Origin: Chlorophyllum brunneum
Lineage: Eukaryota > Basidiomycota > Agaricomycetes > Agaricales > Agaricaceae
Direction of reading: 5' to 3'
Assembly (NCBI GenBank): GCA_963576785.1
Contig: OY756146.1
Span: 992,001 to 1,056,000, forward strand
Length of the DNA stretch: 64,000 nucleotides
Below, piece by piece: positions 1-11,901 of this stretch (position 1 is the stretch's first letter; each line of letters starts with the position of its first letter). Both the position numbers and the translations under genes were made by a program. The notes under the pieces are model-generated. The model made no database searches, was not told where the DNA came from, and worked only from the letters and a program-made list of their open reading frames with translations.

Positions 1-3000
1 TAACGTACGCAGGCTCAACACCACCTTCCAAGGTTCCATTTACCATTGCACGATCGAGGAAGTTTTCGCCTTGTGAAATTATTGGCCAGTTGAGGTTTTC
101 AGTTGAGGTGACAACGGGTGGAGGTCGGAGTGTTGATGCACCGAACGTTGGTACATCATCGATGTCGGCCTCTGTGAGACCAGCAGCTTCCAGAATTTCT
201 GTCGCAAGTTCATCGAGACCGTTTCCTTTCGCTGTCAGATATGCCAAAGGATCTATGAGGAGAGATGAAAGATGTGAATATGGATATGAATATGAAAAGT
301 AATACGTACGAAGGCCAACGTCCCTCAGGACAGCAATCCTGCCAGCAACATCACCAGCATATAAAGCGTTATGAAAACGAGACATAGGGTCACCACGGAC
401 ATCTGCAATCTTTTGCATCTTGGACAGCTTATCTGTGCTACCAGTGGCGAGGTAGAGGAAGGATAGCCTATCAAAATTCTTCGTTTGCTGGTAGGCTTTC
501 TCAACGATCTATCGACAGAGTTCAGCGATAGTCCAGGTTTGGTGTGATAATAATATACCTTGTGATTGCCCTGCTTCAAGGCCTGCTGAGCCAACCTCTC
601 CCAACAATCAGGTCGGTTGATCTGCTTGGCGGTCTCCATTGCAACGTCAAGGTTTCCACACTCGATAGCAAGCTCGAAGCGAGTATTGGTGTCTTGAACA
701 AAGTGGAGGGCGATCTAGGAGGGGCACATGCATTAAGTCCCGTCCAACAGAGCGAAAATAATATTTTACCTCAGGGAAGTCCTTCTTTTGTAAATACGCG
801 ATGATACTCTGGCCAAGGAGGCTGGACGTCCGGATAATATACAACATTTCCTCATGATTATTCTTCAGTAAAGCAAGCTTAAAGCGATACTCAGTCGGAT
901 CGAAAGTGATAGTGCGAGGTCGAGCAGATCGGTCAAGGCAATGAACGGTCTTGCCCTTCACCCGAGTAAGATAGACGGGGTTATCCAAAGTGCAAATAAC
1001 TCCGTGATCACTAACGGAAAATTAGCCATGGTTAGAATAATGGATACGTGACTTACCCTTGTGACAGGCAATACTTAACATGGTTGAGAGTCGAATACAA
1101 GAAAACGCCAGAATCGTCCCAAGCGCCAGACTTGATACGAATAGTCTCATGGATCAAAGTATGCTGTGAGAAGTTTTTGTTGGCAATAGTGATGGCTAGG
1201 CGCTCAATGAGCAATGAAAACTAGAAATCCAAATCAGACAGACTCACTATGCTTGCTCATGAGGGCAACGAGTGTTCCATCATTACTCCATACGACGTAC
1301 TTGACAGGAGGGCTGTTGAGCTCCGCGATGGTCTTCTGCTGTTGTATATCATATAGGACCACCGACGAAGTGGAACTCAAGATGAGACAAGCAGTGCCAC
1401 CATAGAAGATCTCGTTTGTCTGAACGGGGGGTTTGATCGACTTTACTGCTGAATTGGACAGATCGCGAACTTCGATAAGCTTCGGATTGCCGTGAGCGCC
1501 AAGTTATTGACTCGATGGAAGTAAACCCACCTGCGTAGCCTTGTCGAGCACAGCAAACCTGTTCCTCGCGACAAATATAGCACTCTGTCCATTGCCCCTC
1601 TTTCCACCCACGCTCGAGTCCTTGACCTCTCCTTGTGCAGACTGGGGCAAGGACGCAAGCTCGTACAGCCCATTGTCAGAGCTAATGGTCAGAATCACAG
1701 ACCGCTCAGCTGGGTTGAAGCTGATTGTCCTTGGGGGAAGGTAAGGACTACCAAACTTGCGTACGCTGAGGAGTCCGATATCCGATCCAGTGGAGAAGTC
1801 ATAAGCGCGGACATACTTGTCCCGGACATAATACAGCGTATCTTGATGCACCGTAAACGCGGGTCGTTCACGCTCGAGCTTGAAGACAATCAAACCACTG
1901 TCGTGTCCAGCAGCGAAGAGATTGAGATTAGGATGTGAGGCGAGGACCCAGAACCTGTCTTGTTCCCGCCTGAATGTTTGGATGGCAGTCCTCTTTGCCA
2001 GATCCCAAACGCGGACAGTTTTGTCTTCACCACAAGAAACAATTAATTCATGCTTGGGGTGGAATAATGCGCTTGAAACGTTGTTAAAATGTCCTCTGCA
2101 CGAATCAACCTCCCAAGCTTTTGTTTCGCTCATCCTCCAAATTTTGATTATGCGATCGTCAGCAGAGGAAATAATGAGCGGAAGGGTTGGATGGAACATG
2201 GCAAAATTTACGCCGCGATCGTGACCCTCCAGGACGTACTTGACAGTGGAGAAATTGTCGAAGGTTTCGAATTGGTGAGATCCAGGGCCACTTCCACCAC
2301 CCATACCTCCAGGGCCGCCTTGGTGTGGAGTACCCTTGCGAAGCCCTGATATATCCCAGACCCGGACCGTCTGATCCATTGAAGTAGAAACAACAAGATC
2401 CTCCTTGGGATGGAATTGCGCTGACATGACGTAGTGCGAATGACCGGTAAGGATTGCAATACACTGGCGAGAAGTACTGTTCCATATGCGAATTGTCTGA
2501 TCGTCGGATGCAGAAAGCTATAAAGTGGTTCAGACAGGGGTTCTTATATCGACGTCAAACACGTACAATCCAAGGCATCTCGTGGTGAAACTGCACAGTT
2601 CGAACATAATCCAAGTGACCAAGCAGGGTGAACAAACAGCGCCGGTTCTGTGGTCGGATGTCTAGAGTTCATCGGGAGTTACGATCCTTCATCTCAAGTG
2701 ATCCATTAAAGTTACTCACCCCAGACCTTTATTTTGTAGTCGTCCCCTCCAGTCACCAGCAGAGCTCGGCTGGGATGTATGGCCACCCCGCGGACAGGGC
2801 CTGCGGAATCTTCAATCGGCGAACACGTCAACCTTATGTAGCCGCGGCTGCTCACCCTCATGTTCCTCGAATCTATCAACCAAGACTCCCATACGATAAT
2901 TCCATAGCTGCACGCTCCCATTGTGTAGCGACGCCGCAAGAAGGGGCTGCGTAGGATGAAATGCAAGCCCTGGTTTGACGAAATGAGCTCAAGGATTCTT

Positions 3001-3065
3001 CATTGTTATTTGCTAAGGAACTCACCCTTTACGCGGTTGCTTTTTGATTCAAACTTGGTGAGCAT
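1..3065 (-). CDS. cop1: Coatomer subunit alpha (COPI coat), 5' part, 11 exons, truncated by window edge
   Basis: Alpha subunit of the COPI vesicle coat, which carries Golgi-to-ER retrograde cargo; the N-terminal WD40 propellers bind dilysine cargo signals. Exons read on the minus strand: 3026-3065, 2856-2969, 2720-2800, 2567-2661, 1531-2517, 1248-1479, 1057-1195, 770-1010, 559-714, 310-508, 252-1. All junctions are GT-AG and the phases chain without error, giving 845 codons. The start [14 protein letters not shown] is the family's conserved N-terminus. WD repeats fill roughly residues 1-320 (for example [28 protein letters not shown]). A glycine-rich loop ([13 protein letters not shown]) interrupts the propeller near residue 175. 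Later conserved stretches include [26 protein letters not shown] and [16 protein letters not shown]. The usual protein is about 1,200 residues, so the C-terminal third lies outside the window. No stops or frameshifts seen. Confidence 0.97.
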
Positions 3066-3290
3066 TACCGACATGCTCGCGACTTGTATGTGAGCACTTC
3101 TTATGCAAGATGATGGGTGCCTAGATTTTGAACGCGCTTCACACTACAGACGTGGCTGCTGATCGTGGGAATCACAGGTGTGTCACGTTATCTGACGGAA
3201 GCCCAGCGCGATATTGATAAATACAACATTAAATGCAAAACCAGCCTACCCACCCCCAAAGTCTTGTTTGCCCGGCTTTCTGCCGTTTCC
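3066..3290 (-). promoter_or_regulatory. 5' flank of the coatomer alpha gene
   Basis: Non-coding stretch between the coatomer start codon and the 3' end of the first decayed repeat copy. It should hold the coatomer promoter by position. I see no convincing TATA box or other recognisable site. Confidence 0.4.
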
Positions 3291-4300
3291 TTCTCTTGCC
3301 TCGCAACCGGCCATGCTCCTAACCATGTCAGGATACCTCCCACTGCTGGTGCGCCTTGAGGAACTCCCAACTCGTGTCCCACACCCAAGTCACTAATTAC
3401 ATGTCCACCTGTATTGTCAGTCAGAGGGTAAACAAATGCAACAGTCAGCCAATGATCGTGTCATGACGGACACATTTGCTCCCGTGCTGGAGTTACAAGG
3501 AGGCCTTAGTGACTAACTCGACTCAACGAGTAAAACCACTAACTCGTCATCTGATTTTTTCTTCCATGAAAACCTCTGTAGGATCCTATTAGTACTGGTA
3601 CAGTAAAAATAAAGAATCAAATTTTAAAAAACGAATCGGCGAGCAAACGTAAATATCGTCAGATAAAATTTCGGAAATCCAGACTCCAGGAAGTAAAAAA
3701 ACCCCTCTCTCCGGTGCCAAGTTACCACTGACTTCTATCAGTGAGTATTAGGAAACATATAACAACCATACATATGCTTACCATGAAAAGAGGGTGTGTG
3801 GATATTATTGGTGAGAATACCCGCTTTCGGAAGGTCCTCGAAGTGAAGGGGACCAGGACGCCCGACGAACATCACTGGAGCTCATAAAGTATTACTTAGG
3901 GCTATACATTACCCCCTATCAAGTACGCGACGCCGACGTGGCACGAACGGACCACGAAAGTAATGGACCTCCATCACTCAGATGCCCTGGTGTGTTCGTA
4001 TGTATCATGACGAACCTCGGCGAACAGGGAAGACCGTTTCCAATGGCAAGTTTGTCTTTAGATGGGTTTATATCATTATCCAAACCAACAGGGATGACAA
4101 GACAACGAGGAATCAATTAAGGGAGTTGGCGAGCGAGATTTTTGAGCAGGTATGAACTCGGCAAACCGCCTTGCTTGTGTTTGAGATGCCAGTGTACTTC
4201 TCAAGATCGCCAGATAATGTCACTTTTCTAGAAAACGCGAAGAAGCACAATATGATACTGTCCATGACAAACATATGATAGAACAGTCCGATTCAGCATA
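3290..4300 (-). pseudogene. Decayed copy 1 of an unrecognised gene family
   Basis: Lowest-coordinate and most degraded of three related segments. On the minus strand it holds, in order, a stretch near 4200-4130 reading EVHWHLKHKQGG (compare VEMYLEHEQGP in copy 2), a short open piece at 4116-3919, and a conserved block around 3600-3540 reading RFSWKKKSDDELV. An intron acceptor (ATACAG) near 3412 matches the last-exon acceptor of copy 3. Stops and frame changes separate the pieces. I do not recognise the family. Call rests on similarity to copies 2 and 3. Confidence 0.5.
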
Positions 4301-4309
4301 ACTCAGACA

Positions 4310-5930
4310 TCAATCCCTAGTCGCCCCCAGAGCCTCCTTATTTCCCCGTGGTTTTCGCCTTAGGATCTTTGGTTTCCGCCTTAGAATCTTGTTTATCATC
4401 GGTCGTGGGGCGCTTCGCACTGCTGCTGCTGGATGGAACTTGGGGCGTTGGCGTCGGCCGGTGCTTACCCGTCTCGTCGCCTGGCCCACGATATTTCGGG
4501 CTACAAAAGGTAACAGAATAATAAGCCATAATGATCGCGTCATAGTGGAAATTGTATATGATCACAGACCTATTTCCACTCCCACTGTAACCCCGAGGAG
4601 GCTTTAGTAAATAATTGAAACCAACGAATAAACCCACAAACCTGTTATCCGCTTTTTTTCCTCGTGGAATCCTCAGGATTCGACTAGCACCGGCGCATTA
4701 AAAGACAGTCGTAGAGTCACCAAAGGAGAGAGTCGGTGGGCAAACATAAGTATCCTGTGAGATTATACATCCAGAAATCATAACCCACTTGACGATTGAA
4801 GAGGTAAAAGATTTCCTTTCTTTTTCAAACCACATGTTGCTGACTTTGATCCCTGAGTGTTATGAAGCGAACCGCAGCGGTATATACTTAGTATGAGAAG
4901 AGGATGTCGATGATAAAATGTTTGTTGACGAGAATACTGCTTTCGGGGCCGGATTATAAAGGCTTGGAGAGACGCCCACCCCACAAAGTACAGCGTGGGC
5001 CTGTACATCGCTGTAACATGGATTGAGTAGTACAATGCCCATGTGGTGCAAACACTGGACGTTGTCGCCACACTGATTGGGTACAGTAGTACAGCTAGTG
5101 ATTGATGAGCAATGACGTTCACGCCCATTGTATATGTCTCACATGTGTCATGATCCTCTTCCGGAACAAAGCGACATTCAAATCTTTTGTCCTCAATGAG
5201 TCAATACCATGAAGGTAAACCGGGACCCACAAGGATGACAAGACAACAAGTGACCGTTTCTGCTCATCAAACATGTAGTAGCCATTAGCGAGATTTTCAC
5301 CTGGATACGGTCCTTGTTCGTGTTCGAGATACATCTCAACACCTACGTGGATTATTTCGGTTTTAGGAAGTCCTACTCCCAGGCTCTGAAACATGAACTA
5401 TACTTCCTGCTTTTGTTTGTGACTTGTACATTGGCCAGGTAGTTCAACCCGGCAGACAGTGACCGTTGGTGACTGGTGACCGATGATCTTTGACACTTGA
5501 CTCAATAAACACAAGGCCCTATACATGCCCATAACCGAATGGGGTCCACTTTGACAACTGTTAGAATCAACACTCCGTTTGAATGCCATTCATACGTGGG
5601 TATGGTGGCGGTGCAACTCTATGTAGACCAGTGTTGTCTCCTGGTATGTTTTCAGCACCATACACCGAAAATATAAGTATAGATATGTTCGATTCTTACG
5701 TATTGACATCTTCATCTTCCTCCCTTTGATAACGCGTACCTTCCTTTTACGATAGAGGGTTCGAGAACGGTGTGAATTGCAAGTCGCTCGACTATCGTCT
5801 TCGCCTTTCCTAGTGAGCCTTTCTGTATCAAGTACCTACCCCCGCCACTTAAGCACTGTCGAATGTATGCTGGGAATATCGAGCCCGATGGACTAGAACC
5901 TTCCATACAAATTCAAATTCATGTCAAAAT
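4310..5930 (-). pseudogene. Copy 2 of the unrecognised gene family (best preserved, probably broken)
   Basis: Minus-strand pieces in the same order as the other copies: 5906-5712 (IRQCLSGGGRYLIQKGSLGK), 5589-5398, 5394-5119 (VGLPKTEIIHVGVEMYLEHE, then LANGYYMFDEQKRSLVVLSS), a block near 4690-4640 (SRILRIPRGKKADNRF), and a last exon starting after TTTTGTAG at 4501 and ending at a stop at 4338. The last exon is a serine- and lysine-rich tail (KYRGPGDETGKHRP, SSSSSAKRPTTDDKQDSKAE). I could not chain these pieces into one intact splice form, so it is either a pseudogene or a gene with introns I misplace. No function assigned. A TATAAA-like string lies on the plus strand near 4966. Confidence 0.45.
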
Positions 5931-6069
5931 GTAAGCTAGACATGCCCAGTTGTGAATCAAGGAACTTCCAAAGCAGCAGTACATAGGGGGGATATCACGG
6001 TTGTCATTCAGTCACTGAGCTTGAATACAGAACCTGGAAAGTTATGCTCAGAAGTAACATGTGATGCTG

Positions 6070-7560
6070 TATAGCGGAAAACACGCGATACAACGGGTAC
6101 AAAAGAGCGAGCCATACGACGGCGAAGCCACTTATCAAGCCGCTGTTTTGTTGCCCTTTCCGAGTGCCCTTTGCAATAAATTAGGCTCTTTTGGTTTCAC
6201 ATCGGCCGTACTTCCAGCAGGCGTAGGAGAACCATTAGGCCTTTTTCCACTGCTGGATCTGCTGAGCGCTGGGGCAGTTTCTGATGACCTGTGTCCTCCC
6301 CCGCCCGCGCCCTCTCCACGCAGTTTCCACCTGCAATATTAACCAAATGGTACAGTCAGTCCAAGGTGATCATGTCATCGTGCATAGCATATGATGACGA
6401 ACCCATTTTCGCCCTCGCTGCAGTTACGACAAAATGCCTTAGTAAATCATTAGAACCCTAACTAATAAAACACTAACTCATCATCTGATCTTTTCTTCCA
6501 TGACAATTTTCGTAGGATCCTGTTCATACCGGTAACAGAACACGGGATGATCAAAGGAAAACGGATTGGTGGGTAAACATAACCATCCTATCAAATGGGA
6601 ATTAAAACCTACCTGAGGATCCAAACAATAAAAGATTTCTTTTCTTCTTCTGACTTCATGTTAACCCTGGGTTTGATTCGTGAGTGTTAATGAAGCAAAT
6701 AGCAGCTACGCACATATATTTACTATGAAAAGGGGGGTGTAAGTGATAGATAGATGTTATCGGTGAGAATGCTTCCTTTCACAAGGCTTGGTCCTTATAA
6801 AAGGGCCGAGAGACGCCTGAGCATTGATAGAACCCACGAAGTACCGTTTGAGCGTTTGTACATCCCTGTAGAATTAGCTATAATTGTCAGCGTGACAAGA
6901 ACTCTAGACGCAGTACAGCGGACTTGGAACACCAAGTAGCGCCAGTGGTCTTCTATCAATCACATGCACTGTCCGTGTGGTTTACCTGCATTCACCAACG
7001 AGGTTGTCTCTAACGGTTTCGTCTTCAAACGAGTCGATAACATAATGACAAGGACGGTGAATGATATCGATGTGCTTTTCACCAAATGCTCGTGCTCGAC
7101 ACGCTCTTCCGAGACTTGTGCGTTTTTTCCTGGAAGCCCCACTCTTGGACGCCCAGATGTCACCCGAGTAGATTGGCCTGGCTGATAGCCGCCTGCCATT
7201 TCTCAACTTTCAACGGTGTGGTCCTATACAGACCCATAGCACACAGCAGAAATAGAGCTGTACGGTCAAGAATGAACGTTTAATGAACCCTCACTTCAAT
7301 GTGGATCCTGCTCATAGACGATTACAGTGAGGACAGAGCCCTGGTACCAAGCGCCTAACTGACATCTATCTTTCGAAGCACTGTCAAGTGCGCGGCGGAT
7401 GTGACCCCGTTTACATGGCCCTAGAGCCGACCCGATAGTCGCTGATAAAATACACCGGCTGATACATAGTCCCCAGGCAGAAGAATCCAGAGGAATAGAT
7501 TCCTCGCGCAAGGATTTGAGCCGATCACCAAGGTGTGTGAAAGACCAAAGTTCAGCCAAA
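6070..7560 (-). pseudogene. Copy 3 of the unrecognised gene family
   Basis: Third related segment. Minus-strand landmarks: 7199-6960 (RPRVGLPGKNAQVSEERVEH, aligning to the VGLPK block of copy 2), a block near 6530-6480 (RILRKLSWKKRSDDELVFY), and a last exon after ATATTGCAG near 6333, beginning WKLRGEGAGGGGHRSSE and ending with a stop near 6150. That tail is rich in Ser, Pro and Lys, as in copy 2. Non-coding similarity to copies 1 and 2 is also strong around 6360-6850, including a plus-strand TATAAAAGG near 6796 shared with copy 2. Interrupted frame. Function unknown. Confidence 0.45.
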
Positions 7561-7668
7561 TTTTAATATTCGAGTTGATCCGAAAAGTTGGGTCTATTAG
7601 GAAACCGCATATTGCAACACACACGTAGAATCATTAAATAAAATGGGGACGAGCATCTGCGTGGGTAG

Positions 7669-8627
7669 CTAGGTTTTGTTCAATCGGCGCTTGGCGATGC
7701 TGCGGAGAGCGTGTTTGCCGGTGAAGAGGGTGATAATGGCAAGTATACCACCGTAGAAAAGAACTTGGCCGAGTTTGAGATTAACCCAGTAGTAGAAGAC
7801 GAGGATTTCATAGGCGCCGAGGCTGAGGATGAAGGGGAAGACGTTGGGAGAGGACAAGTGGGTGAGGCGAGGAGAGACTTGGGACCACTACAAGGCCAGT
7901 TAGTAAAGATAATATGGGAAATGGGAGGAGTAGACGTACGAGTCCAAGAAGAAGGAACCAAGGCGAAATAACAAAGCCTGAGAACAACGCGGATATAATC
8001 TTGGGTGGCAACTTCTGGGCCGGCCTGAAAGTGTGCTGAATCTCGGGGAGAGGGTGGAATGTGGCCTCGTCGGGGTGTACAGGAGGAGGTTGCGAATGCG
8101 GGAGATAAAGATCGAAGAGGTCCGCGGCGAGAGGTTTGTAGTCGGGTTTTCCAATGAACAAAGACACTTGCAACGGCGCGTCACCAGAAGGTGGCAAGGT
8201 GATCGGTGGACGAGCCATGTTCAGCTCAAATTTAGCTTTGCCACCGGGAGTGACACGGATGGGTTGGATGCCCTCTTCGTTAGTCGTGGCATCATAGAAA
8301 CGGAGGAAGGTTTGGTGGGGTTGGGTTCCCTCGCCCGAGTCTTTGTCAACGACTTGGAAGGTGAGTTTGAGGGTGTCTGTGACGTTGAGAGTGACGGGTT
8401 TTGCGGACTTGTGTGCAAGGGAGAGGCTAGGTTTGGGTGGTTAGGTGTTGCTGGGATGAGTACGCAGTGGATGTGACATACGGTTCTGAGCGAGACTGTT
8501 GACCCTTTGTGTCGAGGACGACGAAACGCGGAGATTGGAGCGTCAGAAGTTTTGCGTGAACAGAGGCTGCGAGGAGGAGCAGCGACGCGACGAGGATTTG
8601 CATGGCTGGACCTATTGCCAAGGACAC
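7669..8627 (-). CDS. swp1: Oligosaccharyltransferase subunit Swp1 / ribophorin II, 3 exons
   Basis: Subunit of the ER oligosaccharyltransferase that moves the glycan from dolichol to Asn-X-Ser/Thr of nascent proteins. Exons on the minus strand: 8482-8627, 7940-8426, 7669-7887, all GT-AG, giving 283 residues, close to the 286 of yeast Swp1. A signal peptide is visible (MQILVASLLLLAASVHA, residues 9-25). The lumenal part includes SPRFVVLDTKG and LRFYDATTNEEGIQPIRV. Three membrane segments close the protein: about 194-212 (ISALFSGFVISPWFLLLGL), 222-243 and 246-266, with a basic tail (RSIAKRRLNKT). Two in-frame Met codons (residues 1 and 9) precede the signal core, and the second may be the real start. 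The gene diverges from rpn3 across about 270 bp. Frame intact. Confidence 0.93.
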
Positions 8628-8899
8628 GTCGGACTATTGATGTGCCATCACCCCGTGGGAATCATAATATTCCAGTATTCTTATTGGTCGAAATTCTGAT
8701 TTCAGTATTCGGCTGGGCTTTGGGACTCTAGTGCCATGAAATAACACAAAGTAACCAGCCCAAGTCCCGATGGCAGTTTGACGCCGAATAACGACTGGTT
8801 GTGAGGTCGTGCTTTGTCATACGGGTGAATTGCCGGATATGGTAGTGTAGGTGACGCGTCCCAAGGAATACGCGTCTGCAGTTACCCTCCACCATCGCC
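8628..8899. promoter_or_regulatory. Shared 5' region between swp1 and rpn3
   Basis: About 270 bp separate the two divergent start codons, so both promoters must overlap here. The stretch has ATTGG/CCAAT-like words (for example TATTGG near 8682) but I see no clear TATA box. Assignment is by position only. Confidence 0.5.
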
Positions 8900-10603
8900 A
8901 TGGCCGACGTCGAGATGAAGACCAAGGACGGAAAGAAGGAAGAGGAGAAGAAGGAAGAAGAAGCAAAAACACCCCCGCCCCCTCCCACTCCGCTCGCAGA
9001 AATCAAGTCCAACATCGCCCTCATTGATAGGGCAGTCTCGACCCTCGAACCCCGCTTCACGCATCGAGTATTGAGGTCGCTCACAGCTCTGCGCAAGCGT
9101 ACTGATGCGATCGTGTTGAGGAATGCGGTCGATGAAATATATCCCAAAGGTGGGGTCTATTTCATCGAGCGAGATCGTCGTCTAATTAAGTGCAGATAAT
9201 GCCACCAGGAAATCCCTGCTTTCCTGGATTCCCGGCTCTTCTGATTCAGGATTGTCAATGGATATTGACTCCAAGCCAACGACCCAAGATCCCGTACCAG
9301 AGGTCGAAGTGTACCTCCGATTGCTGGTCATTTACACATTGCTTAACTCGTCGGAGGCCTATGGCAAAGCCCTCCAGCTTGCAAAGGAAACCGGTGAAAA
9401 GATCCTGCAGCTCAATCGCAGGAGTATGGATCCAATTGCCGCCAAGATCTGGTATGCTGTGGATCGTGCCTATGAACTCGGGGGAGAACTTGCAGATGCT
9501 CGACCGTATGTATCCCTCCTTTTCCGATGTATTCCCATAATTCTCATCCAAACAGAATCCTACTCTCTGCACAGCGTATCGCCTCTCTTAGACATGACGA
9601 CGAATCTCAGGCGGCTTTGATCAACTGCCTACTCCGCAACTACATCCACTACAGCCTTTTCGATCAAGCAGACAAGCTCATATCCAAAACCACCTTCCCG
9701 ACTAGCGCCAGTAATCCCCAGTACGCTCGCTACCATTACTATCTTGGACGTATCAAGGTTGTGCAACTCAACTATTCCGAGGCACATCGAAACCTACAAC
9801 AGGCGATTCGACGTGCACCCCAACCAAGAACTGCACCCGGTTTCTACCAATCTGTGCACAAATTCTTCATCGTTGTGGAACTCCTGATGGGTGACATTCC
9901 TGACCGGAGTATGTTCAGACATCCTGTCCTAGAGAAGGCCCTAATGGCCTACTTCGAGATCGTCAAAGGTACGCCTCTCGAATATCTCTCCCCTCAGATG
10001 CTTATATATGCGCCTTGATATTAGCCGTCCGTACCGGTTCTCTTTCCCAATTCCAAACCACCCTTTCTAAACACTCCGCCACATTCACGACTGACAAAAC
10101 CTACACCCTCATCCTCCGCCTTCGTCAAAACGTAATCAAGACTGGAATTCGTCGTCTCTCCCTCTCTTACTCACGTATTTCCCTCCGTGATATTTGCCAC
10201 AAACTTCACCTCGATTCTGAGGAAGATGCTGAATATATTGTCGGAAAAGCTATTCGTGACGGTGTTATTGAAGGTAGGATCGTTCATGAGAGTGGTTGGA
10301 TGGAGTGTGCTGGACAAAAGAGGGGATATGGACCGGAGGTTAGTGATGTGTTTGGAAGGCGAATTGCGTTCTGCTTGGATTTGCATAATCAAAGTGTCAA
10401 GGTGGAATTTCCCCTTTTGTTTTGAGAGAACGGTCGCTGATGTATGCGCTTTTACTTTTGCTTTCTAGGCGATGCGTTATCCCCTCAATGCGCACAGGAA
10501 AGAATTGGCTGCAGCAGAGGGAGCTAGGGAAAGAGAGAAAGAGTTGGCAAAGGAGATCCAGGAAGGTGAGCTTGATGACGAAGATTTGGGTGGGGACTTT
10601 TAG
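8900..10603 (+). CDS. rpn3: 26S proteasome regulatory subunit Rpn3 (PSMD3), 5 exons
   Basis: Non-catalytic PCI subunit of the 19S lid, needed to build the lid. Exons: 8900-9149, 9196-9505, 9556-9968, 10025-10401, 10469-10603. Introns are 45-67 nt with GT-AG ends and consistent phases, giving 494 residues, the usual size. The protein starts MADVEMKTKDGKK with an acidic/lysine and proline-rich tail. It continues with helical repeats (LRHDDESQAALINCLLRNYI, YHYYLGRIKVVQLNYSEAHR) and a PCI domain at roughly 325-450 (SRISLRDICHKLHLDSEEDA, YIVGKAIRDGVIEGRI). It ends with a charged KE-rich tail and DDEDLGGDF. Start chosen because it is the first ATG in the frame and gives the expected N-terminus. No damage seen. 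Confidence 0.96.
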
Positions 10604-10812
10604 ATGTGCAGATATGTGTAATTATAATCGCAAGTTTGCCTCATTTACCTGAGCCTAAGTCGACTTCAACCTTCAACCTTCAACACTGGTACAGATACCA
10701 ACCAACGCCATCACACCCACGTCACAGTACCTGTTCTTTATTGGAGCAGCCGAAGTCATACTGGACGCTAAAAACCAATGGAAGCAGATAGACAAGTTGT
10801 AGAAACCCAGAA
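10604..10812. other. Convergent 3' region between rpn3 and the GNAT relic
   Basis: About 210 bp holding the 3' ends of two convergent genes. It includes a short imperfect repeat (TTCAACCTTCAACCTTCAAC near 10670). No gene seen. Confidence 0.5.
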
Positions 10813-11390
10813 TCAACTGTTCTCCATCTCACTACTTGTGTCTTGAGGATACTTGATGATGCAGTAACGATTATACCCTGGTGCCTTCGGAGGACCCGGG
10901 ATGAACTCTTGGCCAACGACTTGGTAACCGAGGCGTTGATAAATCCCAAGATGAATTCGTAAGTTTTCTTCATGGTGCCAAATTTTTGGGCTTACATTCT
11001 TGTCATTCTTGGTCTCAAAGCACGTGTTGAGGTTAGAGCGGCCACCTGCGAAGTAAAATGTTCAATATCTCCCAACGCAGTCCCAAAGGAAAATCACTTA
11101 CCTGCTTCTTGCCAACTTCGACTAACATTCTGCCAATCCCCTTGCGTTGGTGGGCAGGCGCCACAGCCAGTGAATATAAATTCCAATTATTTATTTTGTA
11201 ATCTTTTCCTAGGTATTTGTTACTTGTCTCCGCGTTGAGAGGTAAGAGCTATGATCATTCATTAAAAAAAAGTTGCCGGGAATACCGGAACAAACTGTGT
11301 TGGTCCACCATGCATACAACTCTGGGTTGATTCATTCAAGTGTGGTCAGAAGTTCCAAAGCACCTTCTTGTTGTTGCTTCCCACTGATAA
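10813..11390 (-). pseudogene. GNAT-family N-acetyltransferase relic, split by a Copia insertion
   Basis: Minus-strand pieces of an acetyl-CoA-dependent acetyltransferase. The exon at 11102-11248 carries the acetyl-CoA-binding motif A (LYSLAVAPAHQRKGIGRMLV). The last exon (11045-10813) carries ETKNDKN, LGIYQRLGYQVVGQEFIPG and a stop at 10813. A further upstream piece near 11335-11270 reads NPELYAWWTNTVCSG. The 11102-11248 exon ends in phase 0 but the next acceptor at 11046 puts the downstream part out of frame, so about one base has been lost or gained. The upstream piece has no good donor, and a TGA interrupts its continuation. Copia E begins only 70-120 bp upstream, so the gene's 5' end has been displaced. 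Substrate unknown. Confidence 0.75.
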
Positions 11391-11458
11391 ACAGATAGAT
11401 GGAATTAGTCACAGAGCCCAACCTACATCCATCAGAAGCAATGAAATGGTACACAACC

Positions 11459-11901
11459 CATTGAACAGCACAGTATCTATGCAGTAGCAGATGGATGATC
11501 TGACTTACTAATAGGTTGGTTAGTAGGATGGTGAAGTACTAATAAGAGTTGTTGTGAGTTGAGTAGAGTGAAGTAGAAATTGAGTAGATTGTCTTAAGAA
11601 ATATAAGGGAATACATGCTGCTTTATATACTAAATGTCTGGGTAGCAAACCCTAAGACCTATGAGTAATAATGACACATAATGAGTTAGTAATGACTACA
11701 GAGTCCCTTGAAACACTGCAATATCATCAGCAGTGTCCAGTAGCATAATTGGAGCAACAGCAATCAGTCAGCTCATGAAATACATGAGGAAATAGTGTAT
11801 AATGTGAGTCAGAGGGCACAGCCTTGATGATGAATATTAGATGAATAATACTGAAGAGCTAGTCATATAGAATACAGCTATAGTAAGTACGAATGACAAC
11901 A
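11459..11901 (-). mobile_element. Copia E 3' LTR (443 bp)
   Basis: Minus orientation. Its length equals those of the LTRs at 32079-32521 and 20814-21256, and the sequences are closely similar. The outer end is mutated (CA where the family has TG). It is preceded by CAACC at 11454-11458, which is the reverse complement of GGTTG at 32074-32078 next to the matching 5' LTR. A polypurine tract (AGCTAGGAGAAG on the minus strand) abuts its inner end. Confidence 0.85.

Noticed and set aside
1633..2224. Plus-strand open frames opposite the coatomer gene
   Set aside because: They lie fully antisense to exon 5 of an intact conserved gene and show no known protein features.
4950..5000. Plus-strand gene driven by the TATAAA near 4966 and 6796
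   Set aside because: No open frame with protein features follows on the plus strand in either copy.
8033..8476. 147-codon plus-strand frame opposite swp1
   Set aside because: Antisense shadow of the swp1 second exon; composition mirrors the coding strand.
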